A stretch of 64,000 nucleotides of DNA from Nocardioides donggukensis (GTDB taxonomy: Bacteria > Actinomycetota > Actinomycetes > Propionibacteriales > Nocardioidaceae). The notes below the pieces were generated by a model. It was given only the letters and a program-made list of their open reading frames with translations. It made no database searches and was not told the DNA's origin. Both the position numbers and the translations under genes were made by a program. The stretch is from assembly GCF_014842875.1 (NCBI RefSeq), contig NZ_JACYXZ010000003.1, forward strand, positions 620,001 through 684,000. The letters are read 5' to 3'. Shown one piece after another: positions 15,489 to 24,584 of this stretch (its first letter is position 1; each line of letters starts with the position of its first letter).

Positions 15489-18383
15489 TCACGGCCGTGC
15501 CCCCGACCGACCCAGGAACCAGGTGCGGACGATCCAGGTGGCGCCCAGCGCAGCAGCCACTGTCGCCACGAGCGCGGTCAGCGCGGGCCAGCCGTATGCC
15601 GCTGCCTCCCAGGTGACCTCCCGCCCGCCGACCAGCTGCTCGGCGAGGTGGGGGTAGAGCAGGACGACGAGCAGCACGAAGGCGTGGGGTGCCGCGCGGA
15701 GGCCGACCGAGACGGAGACGCGAGCCCGCGCCCTGCGTGACCACCGTCCGGCGCGCATGACTCCGAGCGTCCCGAGGACGGCGACGCCCACGGTCACGGC
15801 GCCCAGCAGCAGGTCGAGCCGGGTGATGTCGGCGGCCCCGGCAGGGGCAGGGTCGGTTCCCTCGATGATGCTGCTGAGACCGTCGAAGATGCGGAGCTGG
15901 TCGACCATCAGGCCGGAGCCCGCGTTGAGCAGGATCACGAAGCCGTAGCCGGTCCTTGGCAGCACCTCCATGTAGGCGCTCCAGGTGAGCAGGTTGCCGC
16001 TGTGGGCCAGTCGGGTCGGTGCGCCGGCGGGGCCGTCGGTGTCCCAGCCCAATCCATAGCCCTGCGCGCCGTCACCCGGGGTGTGCTGCTCCTCGAGTCG
16101 GGATGGGCTGAGAATGCGGGTGCCGTCGACGGCGCGGCCCCGGTTGGTCTGCACCACGAGCCATCGCGCCAGGTCGGCGGCGCTGGAGACCACGCCGCCG
16201 TCGCCGGCGTCGAACGTGCCAGGTCCGCCGACAGCGAAGGCGTGGCCCCAGCCGACCACATGGCCGTCGGCTAAGCCGGTCACCGGGTCGTCGTCGCGGT
16301 CGACGGTGGTGCTGGAGCCCATGCCGGCGGGGGCGAACACGTGGTCGTGGAGGTAAGCGTCGAAGGGTTGACCCGAGACGACCTCGATAAGGCGCGCGGC
16401 GACCTGGTAGTTGGGGTTGTGATAGCTCCACCGCGTGCCGGGCGCGGCCGCGAGCCGGACGGGGGCAAGGTCCGCCACCGCGTCTTCGAGCGTCGCCGGC
16501 TGCGGCCGCGACATCGGGTGCACCGTTGAGTCTGTGAGCCCGGATGTCTGGTCGAGCAGCTGCCGAACGGTGATGAGGGAGCCACGTGGGTCGGAGATTC
16601 GGAACTCCGCGAGGTGGTCGACGACGGGGTCGTCGAGCCCGAGGAGCCCGTCGTCGACCAGCTGGAGGACGGCGAGGGCGGTGAACGACTTGCTCAGCGA
16701 TGCCACCCTGAACAGCGAGTCGGGGGTGACGTCGACACCCTCGGCGTCGTGGCCGAACCCGGCCAGGTGGACCACGCGGTTACCGTGGGTGACGGCCAGC
16801 GCGGCCCCGGGAATCGAGGCTGCCTCGATCTGCACCTGCACGTAGCGGTCCACCGCGTCGAGGTCTACGGCGTCGCGCGCGGGGGATCCCGCGGCGGCCA
16901 CCGGGCCGGTGGCGTCGCTCGAGGCGATTCGGGTGGCGGCGGGCGCGAGCAGGACACCGGCCGCGGCGATGACGACCGTAGCGGCCGCGACCCGACGGGG
17001 GCGGCGCGGTGTCCCTGGGACGTCGGGCAGGGGTCGTGGCAGCAGCGTCGCCAGACCGGCGGTCGCCAGCGCGACGGCCGCGGCAGCCGTGAAGGCGGCC
17101 GCGAAGCCGGCTGGGGTGAGGGTGTCACCGGCTCCCCCGGCCGCCACGCCGAGGGAGACGAATCCCGCGGTCCCGAGGGCCGCTCCGACCTGGGTGGCCG
17201 AGCCTGCCATGCCCGATGCCAGGCCCGTGTGCTCCGGCGGGACTGCCGAGGTGATGGCCATGGTCGTCGGGGTGAAGCTGAGCGCCACCCCGACGGCGAC
17301 CAGAACGAGTCCGGGCAGGACGGAGACGGCGTACCCCCCGCCGCCGGGCGCTTGGGCGAGCCACAGGTGGCCGGCGGCCAGCACGAGGAGGCCGGTGATC
17401 ATCGTGCGTCGTACGCCGTGCGCCCGGAGGAGGCGTGGCAGTGCGACGAGGGAGACCACGAACACCGTGGCCGAGGTCGGCACCATCGCCAGGCCGGCAC
17501 GCATGGGAGCCAGGTGCAGCGCCTGCTGCAGGTAGAGGGCGGTGAGGACGAACGTGGAGGCCCGGGCGGCGCCCCCGAGCAGCGCGGCCCCCACCCCGAG
17601 GGAAAGCGTGCGCGAGCGGAACAGCCCAAGCGGCACCAGGGGCTGGGCCGAACGGCGCTCGACGCCGAGGAACGCCAGGGCGGAGGCGGCGGCGACGGCG
17701 ACCGCCACCAGGACCGGCGCCGTGGCCCACCCCCGCTCAGCGGCGTCCAGGACTCCGTGCACCAGGGCGATCGTCGCGGCCGCGAGGAGCACGGCCCCCT
17801 TGGCGTCGAGGCCGGCGTGGGTGGGCTCGTCGTCGGCCGGGAGCACCCGTCGCGCCGCGACGGCCGCGACGAGTGTGATCGGGACGGTGACCAGGAAGGT
17901 CGCGCGCCAGCCCAGCGACCCGGCGAGGACTCCGCCGGCGACGACGCCGGCGGCGCCGCCGACCGCCGAGGCTGCGCTCCACATCCCCATGGCCCTGGCC
18001 CGAGCGGGTCCGGGGAAGCTGAGCACCAGCAGGGAGAGGGCCGCGGGGCTGAGCGCGGAGGCGCCCACGCCCTGGACGGCACGGGCCGCGATCAGCAACC
18101 ACGCGTGGTCCGAGGCCGCGGCCAGCAGTGTCCCGACGGTGAAGACCGCCGAGCCGACGACGAACATCCGTCGGCGTCCGAGAAGGTCCGTCGCCCGACC
18201 GGCCAGAAGCAGGAGCCCTCCGAAGGCGAGGGCGTAAGCGTTCACGACCCAGGTCAGCGCCACGGGCCCGGTGGTCAGGTCGGCCTGGATGGACGGGAGC
18301 GCGACGTTGACGATGGAGACGTCGAGCATGACGACGAGCTGGGCGGAGACGAGGAGCGCCAGCAGGGTGCGGTGGTGGGTCAT
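15489..18383 (-). CDS. MFS transporter fused to a beta-lactamase-like serine hydrolase
   Basis: A 964-residue fusion. Residues 1-450 are a DHA2-type (EmrB/QacA-like) major facilitator with 12-14 helices and motif DLLGRRRMF. One further helix (465-485) leads to a class C beta-lactamase/penicillin-binding-type domain (about 505-860) with catalytic S562-L-S-K565 and Y654-H-N656 plus a HSG-type third box (LAHSGN). Three or four helices follow at the C-terminus. The hydrolase should face outward. Its start overlaps the stop of a zinc-ribbon microprotein gene (TGATG), indicating translational coupling. Coupling drug efflux with hydrolysis is an attractive inference; a cell-wall or lipopeptide esterase role is the alternative. 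No frameshift is needed to join the halves. Confidence 0.88.
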   Translation of the reverse strand: MTHHRTLLALLVSAQLVVMLDVSIVNVALPSIQADLTTGPVALTWVVNAYALAFGGLLLLAGRATDLLGRRRMFVVGSAVFTVGTLLAAASDHAWLLIAARAVQGVGASALSPAALSLLVLSFPGPARARAMGMWSAASAVGGAAGVVAGGVLAGSLGWRATFLVTVPITLVAAVAARRVLPADDEPTHAGLDAKGAVLLAAATIALVHGVLDAAERGWATAPVLVAVAVAAASALAFLGVERRSAQPLVPLGLFRSRTLSLGVGAALLGGAARASTFVLTALYLQQALHLAPMRAGLAMVPTSATVFVVSLVALPRLLRAHGVRRTMITGLLVLAAGHLWLAQAPGGGGYAVSVLPGLVLVAVGVALSFTPTTMAITSAVPPEHTGLASGMAGSATQVGAALGTAGFVSLGVAAGGAGDTLTPAGFAAAFTAAAAVALATAGLATLLPRPLPDVPGTPRRPRRVAAATVVIAAAGVLLAPAATRIASSDATGPVAAAGSPARDAVDLDAVDRYVQVQIEAASIPGAALAVTHGNRVVHLAGFGHDAEGVDVTPDSLFRVASLSKSFTALAVLQLVDDGLLGLDDPVVDHLAEFRISDPRGSLITVRQLLDQTSGLTDSTVHPMSRPQPATLEDAVADLAPVRLAAAPGTRWSYHNPNYQVAARLIEVVSGQPFDAYLHDHVFAPAGMGSSTTVDRDDDPVTGLADGHVVGWGHAFAVGGPGTFDAGDGGVVSSAADLARWLVVQTNRGRAVDGTRILSPSRLEEQHTPGDGAQGYGLGWDTDGPAGAPTRLAHSGNLLTWSAYMEVLPRTGYGFVILLNAGSGLMVDQLRIFDGLSSIIEGTDPAPAGAADITRLDLLLGAVTVGVAVLGTLGVMRAGRWSRRARARVSVSVGLRAAPHAFVLLVVLLYPHLAEQLVGGREVTWEAAAYGWPALTALVATVAAALGATWIVRTWFLGRSGARP

Positions 18384-18541
18384 CACCGGGTCGCCCCCCG
18401 CGGTGTTGTGCGGCCGCATCGCGGGCAGTGGCTGCGCGACACGTGGTCGAGGTCCTGGCCGCACCAGCAGGTCGTGGCGACCTGGGTTGCGCGGGGGTGG
18501 TCGGGGGCGGCGATCGTGCTGATCGTGAGAGTCGCATTCAT
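18383..18541 (-). CDS. 52-aa zinc-ribbon microprotein upstream of the MFS fusion
   Basis: A short gene easily missed: ATG 18541 after a GAAGGA ribosome site, 52 residues, ending in a TGA that shares bases with the ATG of the MFS fusion (TGATG). The product has CWCG at residues 25-28 and CPRCG at 39-43, a C-x-C/C-x-x-C zinc ribbon, plus a His-Arg-rich middle. The 3' overlap strongly suggests it is translated and couples expression of the fusion. A role as a small metal or nucleic-acid binding regulator is inference. Confidence 0.7.
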   Translation of the reverse strand: MNATLTISTIAAPDHPRATQVATTCWCGQDLDHVSRSHCPRCGRTTPRGATR

Positions 18542-18620
18542 GGTTCCTTCACCTCGGTCGTGGTGGGGCTGTTCGATGGGTCCACGGTCCTGCGATTCCG
18601 CGCCGGTCGCGCCGGTCGAA

Positions 18621-18638
18621 TGACCGGGATCCCGGTCA
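18621..18638. promoter_or_regulatory. 18-bp palindrome, candidate operator
   Basis: TGACCGGGATCCCGGTCA is a perfect 18-bp palindrome about 80 nt upstream of the zinc-ribbon/MFS-fusion operon, overlapping the stop codon of the oxidoreductase. A copy with two changes lies at 23108-23125, and a related palindrome lies between the DJ-1 and LuxR genes. It is a candidate binding site for one of the cluster regulators. Confidence 0.6.
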
Positions 18639-19631
18639 CTTCCGCACGGAGATGGCGACCTTGCCGCGCACCCGCCCGGTCTCGAGCTGGTGGACGGCGA
18701 GCGGGGTGTCCTCGAGCGGGTAGCTGCGGTCGAGGGCCGGCACGATCCGGCCCTCCTCGATGAGGCCAGCGAGGCGGTTGTAGTCGCTGCCGCGCTCCTT
18801 GGCGACCAGCAGCGCGAGCCGTTGCCGGACGAGCCTTGAGAGCATCAGCCCGCGAACCTGCCTCCCCATCCCCAGCAGGGCGCCGGCGTCCTCACCGCCG
18901 ACGAACACCACCGTGCCGCGCGGCCGGAGTGCCCGGCGCAGGCGCCGGAGCGAGGAGTTGCCGGCGATGTCGAGCACGAGGTCGTAGCGGTGGGTCCCGT
19001 TGGCGAAGTCCTCGCGGTCGTAGTCGAGAACGTTGGCGGCGCCGAGGGAGGTGACCAGGTCGGCCTTGGCGGCACTGCAGACGCCGGTGACCTCGGCGCC
19101 GAAGGCCTTGGCGAGCTGGACGGCGTAGCTGCCGACCCCGCCGGACGCCCCTACCACCAGCACGTTCTGGCCGGGCTGTACCCCGCCGACGTCGACCAGG
19201 GCTCGCAGCGCTGTGCCCGCCGAGACGGGTACGACGGCCGCCTCGAGGAAGGTCAGGTTGGTGGGCTTGTGGGCGAGCCGCGTCTCGTGGGCCACGGCAT
19301 AGTCGGCGAACGAGCCCGGGGCGACGCCGTAGACCTCGTCGCCGACGGCGAAGCGGGTGACCCCGGCGCCGGCCTCGACCACGATGCCGGCGACGTCGCG
19401 GCCGGGGACGGGGTTCTTCGGGCGGGTCAGGCCCATCGCGAGCCGCATGGCGTACGGCTTTCCGGTGAGCAGGTGCTCGGTGCCGCGGTCCAGCCCGGCG
19501 GCGTGCACCTCGACGAGGACCTCGTGGTCGCCGGGTGAGGGCCGCACGATGCGTGCGGTGCGGAGCACCTTGGAGGTGCCGTAGCGGTCGTGGACGACGG
19601 CGCGCATCGTGCTGTCGGCTGTGGTGGTCAT
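18636..19631 (-). CDS. quinone oxidoreductase-like NAD(P)-dependent dehydrogenase
   Basis: A 331-residue medium-chain reductase with a GroES-like N-terminal domain (AAGLDRGTEHLL, VPGRDVAGIVVEAGAGV) and the NADPH loop VVGASGGVGSYAVQLAKAFG. It lacks zinc ligands, as expected for quinone or enone reductases. It is close kin to the gene at 12182. It lies 25 nt downstream of the DJ-1-like gene and is probably in one operon with it, reading away from the divergent LuxR regulator. Confidence 0.9.
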   Translation of the reverse strand: MTTTADSTMRAVVHDRYGTSKVLRTARIVRPSPGDHEVLVEVHAAGLDRGTEHLLTGKPYAMRLAMGLTRPKNPVPGRDVAGIVVEAGAGVTRFAVGDEVYGVAPGSFADYAVAHETRLAHKPTNLTFLEAAVVPVSAGTALRALVDVGGVQPGQNVLVVGASGGVGSYAVQLAKAFGAEVTGVCSAAKADLVTSLGAANVLDYDREDFANGTHRYDLVLDIAGNSSLRRLRRALRPRGTVVFVGGEDAGALLGMGRQVRGLMLSRLVRQRLALLVAKERGSDYNRLAGLIEEGRIVPALDRSYPLEDTPLAVHQLETGRVRGKVAISVRK

Positions 19632-19656
19632 GGTTCAGTCCTTGTCGGTCGAAGGG

Positions 19657-20298
19657 TCAGACGGGGGGCAGCGGGTTGTACTGGATCTCGCGTCGCACCT
19701 CGCGTGCGCGGTCGACACCTGCCAGGCGGGCCACGAGGTGCAGGGCCATGTCGATGCCGGCGCTGACGCCTGCGCTCGTCACGAGGTCGCCGTCGTCGAC
19801 GAAGCGGGAGGCCACGTCGGTGATCACTGTGGGGTCCAACTCGGACAGCAGATTGAGCGACGCCCAGTGGGTGGTGGCCCGGCGCCCGATGAGCAGCCCG
19901 GCGGCGGCGTAGACGAGGCTGCCGGTGCACACCGAGGCCATCAGCGGGACCGTCGCGCGTTGGCGGCGTACCCAGGCGAGGTGGTCGCTGTCGTGCAGCA
20001 TCAGACGCGTGCCGGGGCCGCCGGGGTGGACCAGAACGTCCATGTCGGGTGCGTCGGCGAAGGAGTGGTGGGCTCCGAGCTCGAGGGTCTTGGCCCCGGC
20101 GACGGGTCGGCCGTCGAGGGAGAGGCAGAAGGCGTCCCACCCGTCCTGCGGATGTTGCTGGGTCCAGGTGGACAGCACCTCCCAGGGGCCGACGGCGTCG
20201 AGCTCCTCGACCCCGTCGAACACGAGGACCCCGATCTGGCGTCGTCTGCCCGCTGGCCACGTCGGCTCGTCGGCGGTGTGGTCGTAGGCATCAGTCAT
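19657..20298 (-). CDS. DJ-1/PfpI family protein
   Basis: A 213-residue class I glutamine-amidotransferase-like protein of the DJ-1/PfpI group. The nucleophile-elbow cysteine is Cys124 in MASVCTGSLVYAAAGLL, with an upstream Glu in VGPWEVLS (about residue 40) that activates the cysteine in this family. No AraC DNA-binding domain is attached, so it is an isonitrile-hydratase- or glyoxalase-III-like enzyme or chaperone rather than a regulator. ATG 20298 gives the family's usual length. It diverges from the LuxR-LAL gene across 97 bp. Confidence 0.88.
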   Translation of the reverse strand: MTDAYDHTADEPTWPAGRRRQIGVLVFDGVEELDAVGPWEVLSTWTQQHPQDGWDAFCLSLDGRPVAGAKTLELGAHHSFADAPDMDVLVHPGGPGTRLMLHDSDHLAWVRRQRATVPLMASVCTGSLVYAAAGLLIGRRATTHWASLNLLSELDPTVITDVASRFVDDGDLVTSAGVSAGIDMALHLVARLAGVDRAREVRREIQYNPLPPV

Positions 20299-20320
20299 GT
20301 CGAGAAGCCTCGGGCCGGCC

Positions 20321-20339
20321 GGCCGGGGTCGCCCCGGCC
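20321..20339. promoter_or_regulatory. palindrome between divergent DJ-1 and LuxR genes
   Basis: GGCCGGGG (20321-20328) and CCCCGGCC (20332-20339) form a perfect 8-bp inverted repeat with a 3-nt centre in the shared promoter region. On the minus strand its half-site reads TGGCCGGGG, close to the TGACCGGG half of the 18621 palindrome. It may be the regulator's own control site. Confidence 0.5.
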
Positions 20340-20395
20340 AAAGTGCCGGGATCTCACCGCTCCTCGCCAGTCGTCGGGCGGTGTAGGTTTCGAGC

Positions 20396-23110
20396 GTGCT
20401 GGTCGGCCGTGAGCCGGAGCAACAGCTCCTGGAGGTGCTCCTCGACGAGGCCCGACAGGGCTCCGCCGCAGCGCTCGTCGTCCGCGGCGAGCCGGGGGTC
20501 GGCAAGTCGGCACTCCTCGGGGCCCTCGTCGCCGCGGCGGGTGACCTCACGGTGCTCACCGCCCAAGGGCTCGAGGCCGAGGCCCCTCTCGCATTCGCAG
20601 CCCTGCACCGGCTGCTGCGACCCCTCGACCGGCTCCGGGCGGGCCTGCCCGCACCGCAGGCCCGCGCCCTTCGCATGACCTTCGGGGAGGAGGAGGGCGA
20701 CGCCGTGGAGCCGTTCCTCGTCGGCGCCGCAACCTTGTCGCTGCTCACCGCCGCGGCCGAGGAGGACCCGATGCTGTGCGTCGTCGACGACGCACACTGG
20801 CTCGACGCGGCCACCTCGGGCGCTCTGCTGTTCTGCGCCCGACGGCTAGGGGCGGACCGAGTGGCGATTGTGCTTGCCGCCCGCGAGGGCTCCTGGGGGA
20901 GCTTTGACCCCCAGGGCATCCGCGAGATGACCCTGACCGGGCTCGCACCAGAGGCGTCCCGAGCGCTGCTCCGGGCCCACCGGGGCGAGGCCCAGCCCGC
21001 CGTCGAGGACCGGATCATCAGCGAGACCGGCGGCAACCCCCTCGCACTACTGGAGCTCCCCACCGAGCTCACCCCGGAGCAGCTCAGCGGTACCGACGTC
21101 CTGCCGACCCAGCTCCACCTCACCGCCCGCGTCGAGCAGATCTTCCTCGACAGGGCCCGCCGGCTCCCGGAACCGGTGCAGACCGTGCTGCTGCTCCTCG
21201 CCGCGGACGACAGCGGCGATGAGGAGGTCGTGCGCCGCGCCGTCACCGAGCTCGGGCTGCTCGAGGCGCACGTCGACGCCGCGCTCGACTCCGGCCTGCT
21301 CCGGCGCGGTCCGTCATCCCTGGCCCTGCGACACCCGCTGGTCCGGTCCGCGCTCCACCAGACCGCCAGCGCCGGGCAGCGTCGCCAGGTCCACGCGGCC
21401 CTCGCCACCTCGCTCGCCGGTGCGGGAGACCCAGACCGGGAGACCTGGCACCGCGCCGCAGCAGCCGACGGACCGGACCCACTGGTGGTGGCCGCGCTCG
21501 AGCAGGTCGGCAGTCGCGCGCAACGACGGGGAGGGCACGCGGCCGCCCTGGCGGCGTACGAGCGCGCAGCCGGCCTCAGCGACGATCCCACCCGCCGGAC
21601 CTCGCTCACCTTCGCCGCGGCCAGGAGCGCTTGGGCGTGCGGCCAGGCGACCCACGCCCAGGGCCTGCTGCAGCGGGTGCGCGTGGCGACGACGGACCCC
21701 CGGCTGCAGGCCGACGTGGCGCGGCTGCGCGGCCACATCGAGGTAAATCTCGGTTCCGCGCCCGAGGCGCACCGGATCTTCGTGGAGGCTGCCAACGCGG
21801 TCCACGGCGACGACCCGGGGCGCTCCCTCGACATCGCCGTCGCCGCTGCCGTCATGCGGACCTTCGGCGCCGACAGCGGCACCCCGCTCCGGGTCGCCGA
21901 CGCGCTCGGCACCCCGACTTCGGGGGACGACATCCGCACCGGGTGCCTGCGCCACCTGCTGGTCTCGATGACCCGGGTGTCGGAGGGCGACCGGGCGGCT
22001 GCCGTCGACGCCCTCGACCAGGCCCTCGCCCTCGGTGAGCAGATCGACGACCGCGACCTGCTGTGGAATCTCGGGAACGCGGCCCTCCAGCTGGGCGACG
22101 ACTCTGCGCAGCAGCACTTCTACGGCCGGGCGCTGGCCCGGGCGCGCGAGGCAGGCGCCGTCACGGCGGTGATCTACTGCCTCCAGCGGCTGTGCTTCAG
22201 CCACTACCTGGCCGGCAACCTCGTCGCGGTCCGGAGCAGCGCGGAGGAGGCGATCTCGCTCGGGCACAGCATCGGCCAGCCCGCGATGACCGCTCCCCCG
22301 GTCGCGTGGCTCGCGCTCCTCGCGGCCGTCCAGGGCAGCGACGACCACGACCGTCACCTCGCCCGGCTCGACCAGCTCGTCGCCTCGTACCCGCTCGGCA
22401 TCCTGGACGATCCCGTGCACGACCTCGGCCGGTGGGCACGCGGACTGTGCGCGGCCGCCGGGGGCGATCACGCCGGCGCGTTGCACCACCTGTCGAGATT
22501 CCGCATGCCCGTCCTGCAGCGCATGTCCGTCACTGAACGCGTCGAGGCCGCCGTCCGGGCGGGGGACGACGAGTCCGCCCGCCGCTGGGTCGAAGAGCTG
22601 GCCGCGTTCGCCGCCGACACGCACCGACCCTGGGCCCTGGCCGCGGTGTCGCTCGGGCGCGCGCTGACGACCGTTCACGGCGCCGAGGACCACTATCGCG
22701 AAGCACTCACCCATCACGCGGATGCCGCGCGGCCGTTCGATGCGGCCCGGGCCCACCTGGCGCTCGGCGAGTGGTTGCGCCGCAGCCAGCGCCGCGTCGA
22801 CGCCCGGCAGCACCTGCGCGAGGCCCTCGACACCTTCCATGACCTGCGGGCCGAGGCCTGGGCCACGCGTGCTGACCAGGAACTCCGGGCCTCCGGCGAA
22901 ACTGCCCGCAAGCGTGACCCGTCGACGCTGGTCAAGCTCACCCCCACCGAGCTACAGATCGCCCGCTTGGTGACCACCGGCCTGTCCAACAAGGACGTCG
23001 CAGCCCAGTGCTGGGTCTCACCGCGCACGGTGGCCTTCCACCTGCGCAACGTCTTCACCAAGACAGGCATCACCTCCCGGGGGGAGCTCGCCCAGCTCGA
23101 CCTGAGGTGA
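20396..23110 (+). CDS. LuxR-family (LAL-type) AAA transcriptional regulator
   Basis: A 904-residue large ATP-binding LuxR regulator. An N-terminal AAA/NTPase has Walker A GEPGVGKS (31-38) and a Walker B-like LCVVDDAHWLD. A long helical TPR-like middle follows (about 350-830). A C-terminal LuxR helix-turn-helix (about 845-904) contains LTPTELQIARLVTTGLSNKDVA and RTVAFHLRNVFTKTGI. The GTG start at 20396 lies 14 codons before the ATPase block. LAL proteins activate neighbouring secondary-metabolite or catabolic operons on ligand and ATP binding. The gene faces DJ-1/oxidoreductase on one side and hydrolase/MFS on the other. Confidence 0.93.
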   Translation: MLVGREPEQQLLEVLLDEARQGSAAALVVRGEPGVGKSALLGALVAAAGDLTVLTAQGLEAEAPLAFAALHRLLRPLDRLRAGLPAPQARALRMTFGEEEGDAVEPFLVGAATLSLLTAAAEEDPMLCVVDDAHWLDAATSGALLFCARRLGADRVAIVLAAREGSWGSFDPQGIREMTLTGLAPEASRALLRAHRGEAQPAVEDRIISETGGNPLALLELPTELTPEQLSGTDVLPTQLHLTARVEQIFLDRARRLPEPVQTVLLLLAADDSGDEEVVRRAVTELGLLEAHVDAALDSGLLRRGPSSLALRHPLVRSALHQTASAGQRRQVHAALATSLAGAGDPDRETWHRAAAADGPDPLVVAALEQVGSRAQRRGGHAAALAAYERAAGLSDDPTRRTSLTFAAARSAWACGQATHAQGLLQRVRVATTDPRLQADVARLRGHIEVNLGSAPEAHRIFVEAANAVHGDDPGRSLDIAVAAAVMRTFGADSGTPLRVADALGTPTSGDDIRTGCLRHLLVSMTRVSEGDRAAAVDALDQALALGEQIDDRDLLWNLGNAALQLGDDSAQQHFYGRALARAREAGAVTAVIYCLQRLCFSHYLAGNLVAVRSSAEEAISLGHSIGQPAMTAPPVAWLALLAAVQGSDDHDRHLARLDQLVASYPLGILDDPVHDLGRWARGLCAAAGGDHAGALHHLSRFRMPVLQRMSVTERVEAAVRAGDDESARRWVEELAAFAADTHRPWALAAVSLGRALTTVHGAEDHYREALTHHADAARPFDAARAHLALGEWLRRSQRRVDARQHLREALDTFHDLRAEAWATRADQELRASGETARKRDPSTLVKLTPTELQIARLVTTGLSNKDVAAQCWVSPRTVAFHLRNVFTKTGITSRGELAQLDLR

Positions 23111-23125
23111 CCCGGATCCCGGCCA
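23108..23125. promoter_or_regulatory. near-palindrome upstream of hydrolase/MFS pair
   Basis: TGACCCGGATCCCGGCCA matches the perfect palindrome at 18621-18638 at 16 of 18 positions and is followed by TGACCGGGGTGACCGGG at 23128. It starts at the last codon of the LuxR gene and sits about 77 bp before the hydrolase start. It is a candidate operator shared by the transcription units of this cluster. Confidence 0.5.
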
Positions 23126-23201
23126 TCTGACCGGGGTGACCGGGCCAGCGCGAGACCACGCTCGTGAGCAGTGCACCACCACTGCGAGAGCGAGGTCCCC
23201 G

Positions 23202-24542
23202 ATGACGACGTACGCACCACCGAGCGACGCGACCCAGGTGCGCGGCAGGCGCACTCGCTCCCTGACGGCCGCCTTGGCGGGATCCCTGGCGGCCGGCGCG
23301 GCTGCCGCGCTGGCCCTGGCCCTCGTCGTCTTCCCGGGCGCGACCGAGTCGGTGGTGACCGGCTCACTGCTCTTGGGCTTCGCCGCCGGCTGGGCGGTGC
23401 TGGTCGCAGCCGCACGTCGTACCGGCCGCCCGCAACCGTGGGCCCGCGTCCCCGCGGCCGTGATGGCCGTGACCGGCGCCGGGCTCGTCGTCCTCTCCCC
23501 GGGAGCCGGCGCGATGGCACAACTGAGCTGGGTCTGGCCCCCGGTGCTGATGGCGCTCGCCGCGTGGACCTGGATCCGGGGGCGCCGGCACCTCACCCGT
23601 CCCGCGCGCTGGCTCCTCGCGCCGGCGGTCACCGTCCTTGTCGCAATCGCCGCGGGCGGGGTCGTGGCCGGCGTCCACGAGTCCCGCATCAGGGACGCCT
23701 ACCCGGCCCCAGGGAGCCTCATCACCGTCGCCGGCCACCGCCTCCACCTCGACTGCCGCGGTACGGACGCCCCCACCGTCGTTCTGCTCAACGGCCTCGG
23801 CGAGTTCTCCGGGTCGTGGGCCCGCGTGGTCGAGCAGCTCGGCGACGCGACCCGAGTATGCGCCTACGACCGCGCCGGCCAGGGCTGGAGCGACGAGGCC
23901 AGCGAGCCCCAGGACGGAGTCGCGGCCGCAGCCGACCTGCACACGCTGCTCGACCGCGCCGGGGAGGCAGGCCCCTACGTCCTCGTCGGTCACTCGACGG
24001 GCGGCCCCTACGCCCTCACCTACGCCGCGCAGTACCCGGGTGAGGTCGCCGGGATGGTGCTGCTCGACAGCTCCAGTCCCCGCCAGCTCACCGCCATGCC
24101 GGACTATCCGGTGCAGTACGCCCTGATGAGACGGGGCCTGGCCCTCGTTCCCACCCTGGCCCGGATCGGTCTCGGGCCCGTGCTCACCCCGACCTCCGGC
24201 CTGTCCGGCGCTGCGGCCGAGTTCGCGCGCGCCCTCGGGTCCACCGTCCGAGCCAAGCGCACCGCTCGCGACGAGCTGACCATGGTCCCGTCCGTCTTCG
24301 AGCAGGCCGACCAGCTCACGACCCTGGATGACCGCCCCCTGGCGGTGGTCACGGCCTCGGAGAACCTCACCACCCCGGGCTGGCCGGGTGAGCAGGAGCG
24401 GCTCGCTCAGCTCTCGAGCGACAGCACCCACACGACCGCAGTGACCACGCACCAGGGCCTCCTCGAGGACGCCCCCGGCGCCACAGCGTCGGCCGCCGCC
24501 ATCAGCGCCGTCGTACAGGCCGTCGCCGCCGCAGCCCCCTGA
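23202..24542 (+). CDS. membrane-anchored alpha/beta hydrolase
   Basis: A 446-residue protein. Four hydrophobic helices occupy residues 20-155 (for example LAGSLAAGAAAALALALVVF and LLAPAVTVLVAIAAGGVVAG). An alpha/beta hydrolase domain follows with the HG-type oxyanion segment VVLLNGLGEFSGSW, the elbow GHSTGG (Ser265) and a C-terminal His in THQGLLEDAPG. The catalytic domain probably faces outside. ATG 23202 was preferred because the family-like MTTY start follows the intergenic operator. It is probably in an operon with the MFS gene 42 nt downstream. Confidence 0.85.
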   Translation: MTTYAPPSDATQVRGRRTRSLTAALAGSLAAGAAAALALALVVFPGATESVVTGSLLLGFAAGWAVLVAAARRTGRPQPWARVPAAVMAVTGAGLVVLSPGAGAMAQLSWVWPPVLMALAAWTWIRGRRHLTRPARWLLAPAVTVLVAIAAGGVVAGVHESRIRDAYPAPGSLITVAGHRLHLDCRGTDAPTVVLLNGLGEFSGSWARVVEQLGDATRVCAYDRAGQGWSDEASEPQDGVAAAADLHTLLDRAGEAGPYVLVGHSTGGPYALTYAAQYPGEVAGMVLLDSSSPRQLTAMPDYPVQYALMRRGLALVPTLARIGLGPVLTPTSGLSGAAAEFARALGSTVRAKRTARDELTMVPSVFEQADQLTTLDDRPLAVVTASENLTTPGWPGEQERLAQLSSDSTHTTAVTTHQGLLEDAPGATASAAAISAVVQAVAAAAP

Positions 24543-24584
24543 CGCCTGAGCACCACCCCGATCCGAACTGACCGAGGAGCACCC

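Noticed and set aside
16614..18623. 669-codon plus-strand frame opposite the MFS fusion
   Set aside because: Its composition (Gly/Arg/Asp/His repeats) is that of an antisense GC-rich frame; the other strand encodes recognisable domains.
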